Positions 1 through 7,951 of a DNA stretch of 29,471 nucleotides are shown in pieces. Position numbers and translations under genes: made by a program. The stretch lies in the NCBI GenBank assembly GCA_025455985.1, contig JALOLM010000016.1, positions 1-29,471 of the forward strand, read 5' to 3'. Within the stretch, counting starts at the first letter, position 1; each line of letters starts with the position of its first letter. This DNA comes from Candidatus Nanopelagicales bacterium (lineage in GTDB: Bacteria > Actinomycetota > Actinomycetes > S36-B12 > UBA10799). Below the pieces are notes generated by a model. It saw only the letters and a list, made by a program, of their open reading frames with translations, ran no database searches and was not told the DNA's origin.

Positions 1-854
1 GATCGCCACCACGATGGCGGCGGCGTAGCCCAGCCAGGCCAGGAAGGAGATGCCGGTGAGAACCAACCCGCACACCGCAGCGATCAGCGTCCCGCCTGCG
101 AAGACCATGCCGGCGCCGGCGGTGCCTGCCGTGCGGCCGACGGCGTCAGGAACGTCGTAGCCCTGGTTGAGCAGGGTCCGGTGCCGGATCAGCAGGAACA
201 GCGCGTAGTCGATCCCCACGCCCAGACCCAGCATCGTGCCCAGCGTGGGAGCCACGTCGGGGATGAACACCAGGCGGCTCAGCAGGCCGACGACGGCCAA
301 GCCCAGGCCCACGGCGAACATGGCACTGATGAGGGGGACGAACGTGGCGCCCCAGCGGCGCAGTGTCAGGAAGAGGATCAGTACTGCCGACAGCAGGCCG
401 AGCGCTTCACTCTGATGAGTCTCCGGCTGGGCCAGTTGCCGGGCCAGGAACCCCCCGATCGCCACGTCGATGTCCCCGGCCGCGGATTGGGCCGTGGACA
501 GCAGCAACTCGGCCACCCCGACATCGGTGGCGTAGCGCTCGTTGACGATCACCGAGACCACGGCGGTGTGGCCGTCGTCGCTGAGCAGGTCCGCCCGGTC
601 GGCTGGGGATGTGACCGCGGAGACCTGGGGGATGGCTGCCATCTGTTCGGCCACGTCCGCGACACGTTGCGCGCCCTGTCCGCTGCCCAGATCCGCGACC
701 GGGTCGTGCAGCACGATCGGCGTGGCTTCGGCCGAGGATCCCGGGAAGGCCCGGTTCAGCAGGTCCTGGGCCACCGAGGAGTCAGTGCCCTTCCGATGAC
801 CCGCCAGCCTCGCTCGGCGCTGCGACGGCCGAGTCGGTACAGGAAGCCGGTCAT
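1..854 (-). pseudogene. MMPL/RND family transporter, partial, frameshifted near the N-terminus
   Basis: On the minus strand an open frame from about 795 to the left edge encodes an MMPL-type transporter: a periplasmic segment beginning GTDSSVAQDLLNRAFPG, then membrane helices and the conserved LGLGVGIDYALFLLIRHR motif (about 270-217). Proteins of this family export lipids or drugs using the proton gradient. The typical MMPL start, MTGFLYRLGRRSAERGWRVIG, is present but in another frame, beginning at the ATG at 854-852 and ending at a stop at 756. Family members carry a first transmembrane helix of roughly 25-35 residues between VIG and GTDSS. That stretch is absent here, and the join at about 790-797 shifts the frame. 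The gene therefore looks inactivated, unless the join is a sequencing or assembly error. The 3' end lies outside the window. It is divergent from the crotonase gene across 100 bp. Confidence 0.85.
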
Positions 855-883
855 GTCTGGCCGGCGTTTGCGGGCACTCGGCC

Positions 884-894
884 ACAATAGTGCC
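884..894 (-). promoter_or_regulatory. putative -10 element for the MMPL gene (GGCACTATTGT)
   Basis: Read on the minus strand, GGCACTATTGT contains TATTGT, which fits an actinobacterial TANNNT -10 box and would start transcription about 22 nt before the MMPL ATG. The identical 11-mer lies at 5387-5397 in front of the amino-acid binding lipoprotein gene in the same orientation relative to its gene. No clear -35 box is visible. The promoter assignment is inference. Confidence 0.4.
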
Positions 895-954
895 CGTGGG
901 GGTCCGTTCGGCCCGCCGAAGGTGCGTGCCATCCTCACAGCAGGAGGTACTGCG

Positions 955-1788
955 ATGGAACTCACCTGTTTTGATGTGGCGGTCGAGGACAAGGTCGCCC
1001 ATGTTCAGCTCAACCGGCCCGATGCCCTCAACACGATGATCCCGGCCTTCTGGTCGGAATTGCCGCAACTGGTCACCGAGCTCAGCGACCGCGGCGACGT
1101 GCGTGCGATCGTCATCAGCTCGACCGGCAAGCACTTCAGCGCAGGTATGGACCTGTCGGTCTTCACCAGCAGTGGCTTGTCCATGGACGGTGAGCAGGGC
1201 CGGCGCAACGCGACCTTCATGCTCTTGGTCAAGCGCCTGCAGGAGAGTTTCACAGCACTTGAGCGTGCCCGCGTGCCCGTGCTCGCGGCCGTGCAGGGGG
1301 GGTGCATCGGAGGTGCCGTCGACATGGTGTGCGCGGCGGACATGCGCTACGCCAGCGCGGACGCCTATTTCACGGTGCATGAGACGAACATCGGGATGAC
1401 CGCGGATGTCGGAACCCTGCAGCGCCTGCCGAAGCTCATCCCCGACGGGGTCGCCCGGGAACTGGTCTACACCGGCCGCCGGATGAGTGCGGCCCGGGCC
1501 GCCGAGGTGGGGCTGGTCAACGAGGTCTTCGACGACCACGAGGCGCTGGTGGCCGGGGTGCTCGACATCGCCGCGGAGATCGCCCAGAAGAGCCCGTTGA
1601 CGATCTGGGGGGCCAAAGAGGCACTGGTCTACGCGCGCGATCACGCGGTGCCCGACGCATTGCATCAGATCTCGCTGTGGCAGACCGGGGCGTTCCAGCC
1701 CGCCGACATGATGGAGTCCTTCGCCGCGAAGGCCGAGAAGCGCGCTGCCGTCTACGAGGACCTGCCGCCGGCACCCTCAGGGATCTGA
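955..1788 (+). CDS. crotonase family protein, dienoyl-CoA isomerase-like
   Basis: A 277-residue enoyl-CoA hydratase/isomerase superfamily protein. The crotonase fold is shown by the CoA-binding/oxyanion segments FSAGMD (about 61-66) and GGCIGG (115-120). The segment HETNIGMTADVGTLQRLPK matches the delta3,5-delta2,4-dienoyl-CoA isomerase (ECH1) pattern. D129, E143 and D151 fall where ECH1 has its acidic active-site residues, so isomerisation of dienoyl-CoA during unsaturated fatty acid beta-oxidation is the best guess; simple hydratase activity is possible. The open frame extends far upstream, but that part is antisense to the MMPL gene. The ATG at 955 has a good ribosome site (AGGAGGT, 942-948) and matches the family N-terminus. 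The reductase gene follows 40 nt later, so the two could be co-transcribed. Confidence 0.9.
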   Translation: MELTCFDVAVEDKVAHVQLNRPDALNTMIPAFWSELPQLVTELSDRGDVRAIVISSTGKHFSAGMDLSVFTSSGLSMDGEQGRRNATFMLLVKRLQESFTALERARVPVLAAVQGGCIGGAVDMVCAADMRYASADAYFTVHETNIGMTADVGTLQRLPKLIPDGVARELVYTGRRMSAARAAEVGLVNEVFDDHEALVAGVLDIAAEIAQKSPLTIWGAKEALVYARDHAVPDALHQISLWQTGAFQPADMMESFAAKAEKRAAVYEDLPPAPSGI

Positions 1789-1828
1789 CCTGCTGGACGT
1801 ACGAGGCGTCCCGGGGGAGGATCTGCTC

Positions 1829-2482
1829 ATGGAGATCGCGATTCTGGGCACCGGCACCGTCGGGCGCACCCTGGCACGGGCCCTTTCCGGCCTGGGTCAC
1901 CAGGTGCAAGTGGGCACCCGCGACGTGACGGTCACGCAGGCCCGCGAACCGGCCGCTTACGAGGGTCTGTCGCTGCTGGCCTACTCCGATGCGGCCGCCG
2001 GAGCCGAACTGGTCATCAACGCCACGGCCGGCACTGCCTCAATGGCAGCGTTGCAGGCCGCCGGTGAGCAGAATCTGGCCGGAAAGACGTTGCTGGATGT
2101 GTCCAACCCGCTGGACTTCTCCGGCGGGTTCCCGCCGTCATTGTTCGTGAAGGACACCGACTCGCTCGGTGAGCAGATCCAGCGGGCATTCCCGGAAGCG
2201 CACGTGGTCAAGACGCTCAACACGATGAACGCCGAGGTGATGGTGAATCCGGGCCTGTTGGCGACGCCCACGGCAGTGTTCCTGTCCGGTGACCACGCCG
2301 GGGCCAAACAGCAGGCACGCACGCTGCTCGAGGGTTTCGGCTGGGAGCAGATCATCGATCTCGGGGGGATCACCACCGCTCGCGGCGTGGAGATGATGCT
2401 GCCCATGTGGCTGAACCTGATGAGTGCCTTGGGGTCGGCCACCTTCAACTGGGCCGTCGTCGGAGGAGGCGATCACGGATAG
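1829..2482 (+). CDS. NADPH-dependent F420 reductase-like NAD(P)-binding protein
   Basis: A 217-residue protein starting with a Rossmann dinucleotide motif (MEIAILGTGTVGRTLARAL, GxGxxG at 7-12). The following GTRD supplies the basic residue typical of NADP(H) binding. The sequence VKTLNTMNAEVM and the C-terminal LGGITTARGVEMMLPMWLNLM match the F420-dependent NADP reductase / pyrroline-5-carboxylate-reductase-like family (COG2085). Family members move hydride between NADPH and cofactor F420 or act as general oxidoreductases; the substrate here is unknown. The ATG has a GGGGGAGG ribosome site about 8 nt upstream. The region between the first strand and LLAY is shorter than in some relatives, but it stays in frame. 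Confidence 0.8.
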   Translation: MEIAILGTGTVGRTLARALSGLGHQVQVGTRDVTVTQAREPAAYEGLSLLAYSDAAAGAELVINATAGTASMAALQAAGEQNLAGKTLLDVSNPLDFSGGFPPSLFVKDTDSLGEQIQRAFPEAHVVKTLNTMNAEVMVNPGLLATPTAVFLSGDHAGAKQQARTLLEGFGWEQIIDLGGITTARGVEMMLPMWLNLMSALGSATFNWAVVGGGDHG

Positions 2483-2540
2483 TAGCCGCCGGGGGCCATG
2501 CACGGCGGGTCGTCGCGCCGATGGCCTTCGACGGCCGTTT

Positions 2541-2556
2541 CAGCGCTACCTTTCGG
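2541..2556 (+). promoter_or_regulatory. putative leaderless promoter of the small lipoprotein gene
   Basis: CAGCGCTACCTTTCGG contains TACCTT (2547-2552), a TANNNT -10 box whose expected start site falls at or next to the ATG at 2560, so the mRNA may be leaderless. Nearly the same 16-mer (one mismatch) lies at 17926-17941. No Shine-Dalgarno sequence precedes the ATG, which agrees with leaderless initiation. Confidence 0.45.
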
Positions 2557-2559
2557 GGT

Positions 2560-2955
2560 ATGAAAGCTGCGTTCCTCGTCCTGCCGGTTGCCGCGATCCT
2601 CGTCGTGGCCGGCTGCTCCTCGTCGGATTCCACGGATGCGAGCCCCGCGCCGGAGTCACCGTCGGCCAGCAGCCCGAGCGCGTCAATGATCGGCCCGATC
2701 ATGGTCAAGCCCGGCCAGACCGACGTGGAGGCCACCGTCGGGCGTTCGATCGTCTTCGACGTGGGCGACGACCCGGGACGCTGGAACATCGGCAGCAGCA
2801 ACGAGCAGATCGTGGCGGTGACCCAGGGCGGCGAGCGGGACGGTGCGGTCTTCAACCCCGGTGCCGAGGCGTTGACAGTGGGGGAGGCGACCGTCACCCT
2901 CGTGGACACCGAGGGCGAGGATGCCCTGGAATACCGGATCACCGTCACGCAGTAG
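2560..2955 (+). CDS. small lipoprotein, possible protease-inhibitor-like or Ig-like fold
   Basis: A 131-residue predicted lipoprotein. Residues 1-18 form a signal peptide ending in a lipobox, VVAGC with the acylated Cys at about 19. A low-complexity linker of Ser, Ala and Pro follows (about 20-47). The rest is a compact beta-rich domain with NIGSSNEQIVAVTQGG and an ITVTQ end. This resembles chagasin-like or other Ig-like secreted domains, but no family is recognised with confidence. The longer open frame upstream overlaps the reductase gene; the lipoprotein signal decides the ATG at 2560. It probably sits on the outer face of the cell membrane. The PAS-GGDEF gene starts 37 nt downstream. Confidence 0.8.
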   Translation: MKAAFLVLPVAAILVVAGCSSSDSTDASPAPESPSASSPSASMIGPIMVKPGQTDVEATVGRSIVFDVGDDPGRWNIGSSNEQIVAVTQGGERDGAVFNPGAEALTVGEATVTLVDTEGEDALEYRITVTQ

Positions 2956-2992
2956 TCGCGCTCCGTCAGGGGCTGGGGAGGGGGTGGCTCAG

Positions 2993-5386
2993 ATGAGCGG
3001 CGCGTCGGACTCTGCCGATCGGCTGCGCGCCACCCTAGACAGCTTGCTCGACCCGCATGTGGTTCTGACGGCTGTGCGCGACGATCAGGGGCGCATCATC
3101 GACTTCGAGTTCACGGAGGCCAACGCCGCGGCGTGCCGCTACAACGGCCTCGAGTACGACGAGTTGATGGGCACGAGGCTGCTCGATCTGCTTCCGGGGC
3201 ATGAGACCGCGGGTTTGATGGACCGCTACCGCAGAGTGATCGAGACCGGTGAGCCGCTGGTTCTCGACGACTTCGTGTACCGGGTGGAGGTCCAGAGCGG
3301 CGCAGAACGCCATTTCGACATCCGGGGTGTGGCGGTCGGCGACGACATCGTCTACACGTGGCGCGACGTGACCGACCGGGAGGCCATGGTCGAGGAACTA
3401 CGAACCGCCGAAAGCAACTACCGCGCGCTGGCGGATGCCACCACCGACATGGCCTACCGGACGGACGAAACCGGAGTGATCACCTGGGTGTCCCCGAGTG
3501 CAGAACGGGTTCTGGGATGGACCGCCGCCGAACTGCTCGGTCGCACGATCCTCGACGTGAGCGTGGACGGTCACGATGAGTCGACCCGCTCGGAGCGTGA
3601 TGCCATCTACGCCGGCGGCGCGGAACCGGTCCGCAACCCCCCGGGTGTCTACAGACTTCGCCACCGGTCCGGCGCGATCGTGTCGATGTCGGCGACGGTG
3701 GCCCGGGACGTGGATCACCACGGGCAGCCCACGGGCGGTCTGCTGGTGGGCCTCAAGGACGTCACGGCGCTGCTGGCCGAGCAGGAGGCCGCCGAGCAGG
3801 AGCGGCGCAAGGCCGAGCGACTGCAGGTCTCCATTGACTCCGCCGCGATCGGCATGGCGATCACCAGCCCACAGGGGGTCTTCGAATCGGTCAACCCGGC
3901 GCTGGCGGCGATGGTCGGCTACCGCCAGGACCAGATGGCCGGGATGTCGTTCCAGGACATCACCCACCCCGAGGACCGCGACGCCAGCGCCGCCCTGCTG
4001 CACCGGCTCACGGGTGGCGAGTCCGACCACGTGAGTATGCGCAAGCGCTACATCACAGCCACCGGGCAGACCCTGTGGGTCGACCTGGCGGTCGGTGTGG
4101 CCCGCAATGAACGTGGCGACATCGATCACTTCATCGCCCAGATCATCGATGTCAGTGCCGAGGTCGACTACGCGGACGCGTTGGAGCGCACGGTCCGGCG
4201 TTTCCGCTTGCTGGCTGAGAACGCCTCGGACGTCGTCTACGAAGTGGCCCACGACTTCCGGATCTTGTGGGTCTCCCCATCGGTGCAGAACGTGCTGGGC
4301 TGGCGGCCGGAGTCGTTGATCGGGCAGTCGCTGCTGGACCTGTTGGAGGAGGACACGGCACCGGCCAGCCTCAGCCGGCTGGTGGAGGGGTTCTCACTGG
4401 ACAGCGAGCCGCTGCTCTACCGCACGGCCACCGGCACATCCCGCTGGATGTCGGCGCTGGCCAGGCCGATCACCGATGCCGATGGCGGTTTCAGTGGCGC
4501 CATCGTGGGGCTGCGCGACATCTCCGCAGAGGTCGTTGCCGAAGACGCCGTGGCCCAGTTGCAGACCCGCCTGCGACTGGCCGTCGACGCAGCGCCCGCT
4601 GGCCTTGCCATCACCGACGCCGACGACGTGCTGGTGGACGTCAACCACGAGTTCTGCCGTCTGCTGGGCCGCCGCGAGCAGGAGTTGACCGGGCACAACA
4701 TCCTGGTGGTCCTGCGCGCGGCCAGCAGCGATCCGTGCACGCCCGACCTTCGCCATGAGCACCAGATCTCCACCGACACCGGCTCCCGATGGGTGTCGCA
4801 TGCGGTGAGCCGGGTGCCCGCCGACGATGACGGCGCTGAATATCAAGTGCATTTGCTCTCCGATGTGACCGGCAGCAGGCGGCTACGCGACGAACTTGCC
4901 CACCTGGCCAGCCACGATGGCCTGACCGGGGTCGCGAACCGGCGTCAGGTCCTGGACAGGTTCGCGGCGATGGCTGCTGGTTCGGGAACCTCGATGGGGG
5001 TGGTCTTCTGCGATGTGGACGGACTCAAGGCGATCAATGACACCTACGGTCATGCCGCCGGGGACGCTGTGCTCACAGCCGTTGCCAGCCGGCTGGCGGC
5101 AACGATCCGCAGTCACGACGATGTGGGTCGCATAGGCGGTGACGAGTTCGTGGTCCTGCTCGACCGCATCAGCACGCATGCCGATCTAGCAGCCGTCGCG
5201 GAGAAACTGCGCAGGCATGTCAGTGGCCCGGTCGAAGTCCACGGCCGGCGCATCCCGGTGTCGGCGAGTTTCGGCGCGGCACTGGTCAATCCCGACGACG
5301 ATGCTCGCACCGCCTTGGACCGGGCCGACGATTCGCTCTACCGGGCCAAGGCGGCTGGACGCGATGCGGTCATGGTCGCGGACTGA
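2993..5386 (+). CDS. five-PAS-domain GGDEF diguanylate cyclase
   Basis: A 797-residue protein with no clear transmembrane segment. Five consecutive PAS-type sensor units occupy about 10-130, 140-265, 278-395, 405-520 and 530-635; several carry PAS hallmarks such as ITWVSPSAERVLGW, MVGYRQDQMAGMSFQDITHPEDR and ILWVSPSVQNVLGW. A C-terminal GGDEF domain follows (about 636-797), with an intact GGDEF active site at 715-719 and an RxxD inhibitory site (RSHD, 706-709) exactly five residues before it. It should make cyclic di-GMP from two GTP and be subject to product inhibition; no EAL domain is present. The PAS ligands cannot be told from sequence. The ATG at 2993 has a purine-rich site (GGGGAGGGGG, about 2975-2984); an in-frame GTG at 2984 is an alternative. 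Confidence 0.93.
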   Translation: MSGASDSADRLRATLDSLLDPHVVLTAVRDDQGRIIDFEFTEANAAACRYNGLEYDELMGTRLLDLLPGHETAGLMDRYRRVIETGEPLVLDDFVYRVEVQSGAERHFDIRGVAVGDDIVYTWRDVTDREAMVEELRTAESNYRALADATTDMAYRTDETGVITWVSPSAERVLGWTAAELLGRTILDVSVDGHDESTRSERDAIYAGGAEPVRNPPGVYRLRHRSGAIVSMSATVARDVDHHGQPTGGLLVGLKDVTALLAEQEAAEQERRKAERLQVSIDSAAIGMAITSPQGVFESVNPALAAMVGYRQDQMAGMSFQDITHPEDRDASAALLHRLTGGESDHVSMRKRYITATGQTLWVDLAVGVARNERGDIDHFIAQIIDVSAEVDYADALERTVRRFRLLAENASDVVYEVAHDFRILWVSPSVQNVLGWRPESLIGQSLLDLLEEDTAPASLSRLVEGFSLDSEPLLYRTATGTSRWMSALARPITDADGGFSGAIVGLRDISAEVVAEDAVAQLQTRLRLAVDAAPAGLAITDADDVLVDVNHEFCRLLGRREQELTGHNILVVLRAASSDPCTPDLRHEHQISTDTGSRWVSHAVSRVPADDDGAEYQVHLLSDVTGSRRLRDELAHLASHDGLTGVANRRQVLDRFAAMAAGSGTSMGVVFCDVDGLKAINDTYGHAAGDAVLTAVASRLAATIRSHDDVGRIGGDEFVVLLDRISTHADLAAVAEKLRRHVSGPVEVHGRRIPVSASFGAALVNPDDDARTALDRADDSLYRAKAAGRDAVMVAD

Positions 5387-5397
5387 GGCACTATTGT
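5387..5397 (+). promoter_or_regulatory. putative -10 element for the amino-acid ABC importer operon (GGCACTATTGT)
   Basis: The 11-mer begins directly after the stop codon of the diguanylate cyclase gene and includes TATTGT as a possible -10 box. The identical element precedes the MMPL gene on the other strand. It would give a 5' untranslated region of about 60 nt containing the inverted repeat GCCTC/GAGGC. A second -10-like stretch (GATAGT, near 5434-5439) is also present, so the true start is uncertain. Confidence 0.4.
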
Positions 5398-5465
5398 CGG
5401 GGTTGCCTCACCGCCCGAGGCGGGATGCGGCACGATAGTTCCACCGAGAGTTGATTGGAATCCTT

Positions 5466-6332
5466 ATGCGCCGTTCACTGTTCATGTCTGCCGCAGCGGT
5501 GGCTGCCCTGGCCCTCGCGGGGTGCGCCAGCGAGGCCGACACTGCAGCGTCGAGTGCCCCGGCCAGCCCGTCAGCGAGCCTGGATTGCTCCCCGGAGACC
5601 TTGCAGACCCTCACTCCCGGCACGCTGACCATCGGGACCGACTCACCGGCCTACCCTCCGTACTTCGAGGATGACGACCCGAGCAACGGCGAGGGCTTCG
5701 AGTCCGCGGTGGCCTACGCGGTCGCCGATCAGCTCGGATTCACCGATGACCAGGTCACCTGGGTGACTGTGCCTTTCAACAAGTCCTACGCCCCGGGTGC
5801 CAAGGACTTCGACTTCGACATCAACCAGATCTCCATCACACCCAAGCGTGCGAAGGTCGTCGACTTCTCCAACGGCTACTACACCGTCAACCAGGCCGTG
5901 GTCGCCCTCGAAGACTCACCCATCGCGGACGCAACCACCCTGGCGGAACTGCAGGACGCCAAGCTGGGCGCCCAGGTCGGCACGACCAGCCTCGACTTCA
6001 TCAACGAGGACATCCAGCCGACCCAGCAGCCGCTGGTCTACAACGACACCAACGATGCCAAGAGCGCGTTGGAGGCCGGCCAGATCGATGGCATCGTGGT
6101 TGACCTGCCCACCGCCTACTACGTGACAGCGGTGGAGTTCGACAACGCCAAGATCGTCGGCCAGTTCCCCGCGCAGGACGGTGGTGAGCAGTTCGGTCTG
6201 CTGATGGCCAAGGGCAGCCCGCTGGTCGGCTGTGTCAACCAGGCGCTTGCGACGCTCGACGAGTCCGGCGAGCTGCAGGCGATTCAGGACGAGTGGCTCG
6301 TCGGCGAGGACGCCCCCTACTTCACCGAGTAG
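5466..6332 (+). CDS. polar amino-acid ABC transporter substrate-binding lipoprotein
   Basis: A 288-residue periplasmic-binding-protein type II (SBP family 3) lipoprotein. It has a signal peptide with lipobox LALAGC (Cys20), a Ser/Ala/Pro linker, then the ligand-binding domain starting LTIGTDSPAYPPYF. Family motifs include FDFDINQISITPKRAKVVDFS, LGAQVGTTSLDFI and DAKSALEAGQIDGIVVDLPTA. It captures a polar or charged amino acid outside the membrane and hands it to the permease; the exact ligand cannot be assigned. The ATG at 5466 is preferred over an in-frame TTG at 5451 because it directly precedes the positively charged signal peptide start (MRRS). It is the first gene of a three-gene importer operon; the permease follows 3 nt after the stop. 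Confidence 0.92.
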   Translation: MRRSLFMSAAAVAALALAGCASEADTAASSAPASPSASLDCSPETLQTLTPGTLTIGTDSPAYPPYFEDDDPSNGEGFESAVAYAVADQLGFTDDQVTWVTVPFNKSYAPGAKDFDFDINQISITPKRAKVVDFSNGYYTVNQAVVALEDSPIADATTLAELQDAKLGAQVGTTSLDFINEDIQPTQQPLVYNDTNDAKSALEAGQIDGIVVDLPTAYYVTAVEFDNAKIVGQFPAQDGGEQFGLLMAKGSPLVGCVNQALATLDESGELQAIQDEWLVGEDAPYFTE

Positions 6333-6335
6333 TCG

Positions 6336-7208
6336 ATGACCACTCCCGCCGAGGCGCCCCTGGAGGCACCTGAACTGCCGTACGTGGATCCTGTGCGCCG
6401 CGCCCGGGCCCGGTCGAAGTCCCGCCGGGACGCCCTGGTGGCAAGTGTCTCGACGGTGCTGGTCTTCGCGGTACTCGGTTACCTGGTCACGGCCTCGCCG
6501 GGCTGGCCCAAGGTCCAGGAGACGTTCTTCAACTGGGACGAGGCGGTGGCGGCGTGGCCGACCTTGATCAAGGCGTTCGTCCTGAACATCAAGATCTTCT
6601 TGGTCGCGGAGTTCTTCATCCTGATCCTGGCGCTGCTGGTGGCGCTCGGTCGCGGTCTGCGCGCGCCGGCGGCCTTACCGGTCAGGATCATCTGCACCGC
6701 CTACGTTGACTTCTTCCGCGGGGTGCCCACCATCCTGGTCATCCTGCTGTTGGGTTTCGGGGTCCCGGCGCTGCAGTTGCAGGGTCTGACGAACTCGCCC
6801 GTCGTGTGGGGCACGGTCGCGCTCATCCTCAGTTACACCGCGTACGTGGCCGAGGTGTACCGCGCAGGCATCGAATCCATCCACCCCTCTCAGCGCGCGG
6901 CAGCTCGCTCACTGGGGCTGTCGTCGATGCAGACCACGCGTTACGTCGTCCTGCCGCAGGCCGTTCGACGGGTGACCCCGCCGCTGCTCAACGATTTCAT
7001 CGCTCTGCAGAAAGAGACCGCACTGGTCTCGCTGCTGGGGCCGATCGAGGTGCTGAGGGCCGCGCAGATCAGTGCATCGTCGAACTTCAACTACACCGCC
7101 TATGTCGTGGCCGCGTTGATGTTCGTGGCGATCACGTTGCCTCTGACGCGGTTCACCGACTGGCTGCAGAAGCGAGATGCCCGTCGCCGCATGGCGGGTG
7201 CGATGTGA
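6336..7208 (+). CDS. amino-acid ABC transporter permease
   Basis: A 290-residue membrane protein of the HisM/GlnP family. A cytoplasmic N-terminus of about 45 residues (rich in Arg, with Pro and Glu) precedes a first helix (VSTVLVFAVLGYLV). The transmembrane domain contains the typical YVDFFRGVPTILVILLLGFG segment and the EAA loop (YRAGIESIHPSQRAAARSLGLSSMQTTRYVVLPQAVRR), which docks on the ATPase. It forms the inner-membrane channel for amino-acid uptake. Only 3 nt separate it from the binding-protein gene, and its stop overlaps the ATPase start, so the three genes are one operon. Confidence 0.93.
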   Translation: MTTPAEAPLEAPELPYVDPVRRARARSKSRRDALVASVSTVLVFAVLGYLVTASPGWPKVQETFFNWDEAVAAWPTLIKAFVLNIKIFLVAEFFILILALLVALGRGLRAPAALPVRIICTAYVDFFRGVPTILVILLLGFGVPALQLQGLTNSPVVWGTVALILSYTAYVAEVYRAGIESIHPSQRAAARSLGLSSMQTTRYVVLPQAVRRVTPPLLNDFIALQKETALVSLLGPIEVLRAAQISASSNFNYTAYVVAALMFVAITLPLTRFTDWLQKRDARRRMAGAM

Positions 7209-7951
7209 GCCTGGTCGATGTCAGCGGCGTCCACAAGTCGTTCGGTAGCCTGCGGGTGCTGCGGGGGTTGGACCTCCAGGTGGATCTGCACGAAGTGGTC
7301 GTTCTGATCGGCGCGTCCGGTTCGGGCAAATCCACTCTGTTGCGATGCGTGAACGGCTTGGAGACAGTTGACGCCGGCGAGATTCGGGTCGACGACATCG
7401 ATGTCACCTCCGCTGCCGTGGACCTTGACAAGGTGCGCCGGCGGGTGGGGATCGTCTTCCAGCAGTTCAACCTGTTCCCCCACATGTCGGTGCTGGACAA
7501 CGTCACTCTGGGGCCGCGCAAGGTCCTGGGGGTCAATCGGCGGGCCGCTCAAGACCAGGCCCGCGAGTTGCTAGCGCGCTTTGGACTGCAGGACAAGGCT
7601 GAGGACTATCCCGACCGGCTTTCGGGTGGGCAGCAACAGCGGGTGGCGATCGTCCGGGCCCTGGCGATGAAACCGGAGGTCATGCTCTTCGACGAGGTGA
7701 CCTCTGCCCTCGACCCACTGCTGGTCGGTGAAGTGCTCGACGTCATCCGCGAACTCAAATCCGAGGGCATGACCATCGTGATGGCGACCCATGAGATGGG
7801 CTTTGCCCAGGAGGTCGCCGACCGGGTCTGCTTCCTGGCCGATGGCCGGGTGCTGGAGCAAGGTCCGCCGCGGCAGCTGTTCGACGCGCCGCAGGAGGAG
7901 CAGACCAAGGCGTTCCTGGCCCGCGTCGCAGCGGGGCGTCAGAGCGCGTAA
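7205..7951 (+). CDS. amino-acid ABC transporter ATP-binding protein
   Basis: A 248-residue ABC ATPase of the GlnQ/HisP group with all key motifs: Walker A GASGSGKS (36-43), Q-loop FQQFNLFPHM (Q86), signature LSGGQQQR (139-146), Walker B VMLFDE (159-164) and H-loop THEM (H196). It powers the importer formed with the two genes upstream. The start is a GTG at 7205 overlapping the permease stop by four bases (GTGA), which suggests translational coupling. The start leads straight into the family N-terminus (LVDVSGVHKSFG). Its last 13 bases overlap the convergent SulP gene. Confidence 0.94.
   Translation: MSLVDVSGVHKSFGSLRVLRGLDLQVDLHEVVVLIGASGSGKSTLLRCVNGLETVDAGEIRVDDIDVTSAAVDLDKVRRRVGIVFQQFNLFPHMSVLDNVTLGPRKVLGVNRRAAQDQARELLARFGLQDKAEDYPDRLSGGQQQRVAIVRALAMKPEVMLFDEVTSALDPLLVGEVLDVIRELKSEGMTIVMATHEMGFAQEVADRVCFLADGRVLEQGPPRQLFDAPQEEQTKAFLARVAAGRQSA

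Noticed and set aside
181..954. Upstream extension of the crotonase open frame
   Set aside because: It is antisense to the MMPL gene, its predicted peptide is low in complexity, and a good ribosome site and the family N-terminus fix the start at 955.
1910..1990. Possible fourth deletion in the F420/NADP-type reductase
   Set aside because: The region after the Rossmann motif is shorter than in some relatives, but the family varies here and the frame is intact.
5385..5409. GAGGCA/TGCCTC inverted repeat as a terminator of the diguanylate cyclase gene
   Set aside because: Only six base pairs with a 13-nt loop and no T-run; it overlaps the likely promoter of the next operon.
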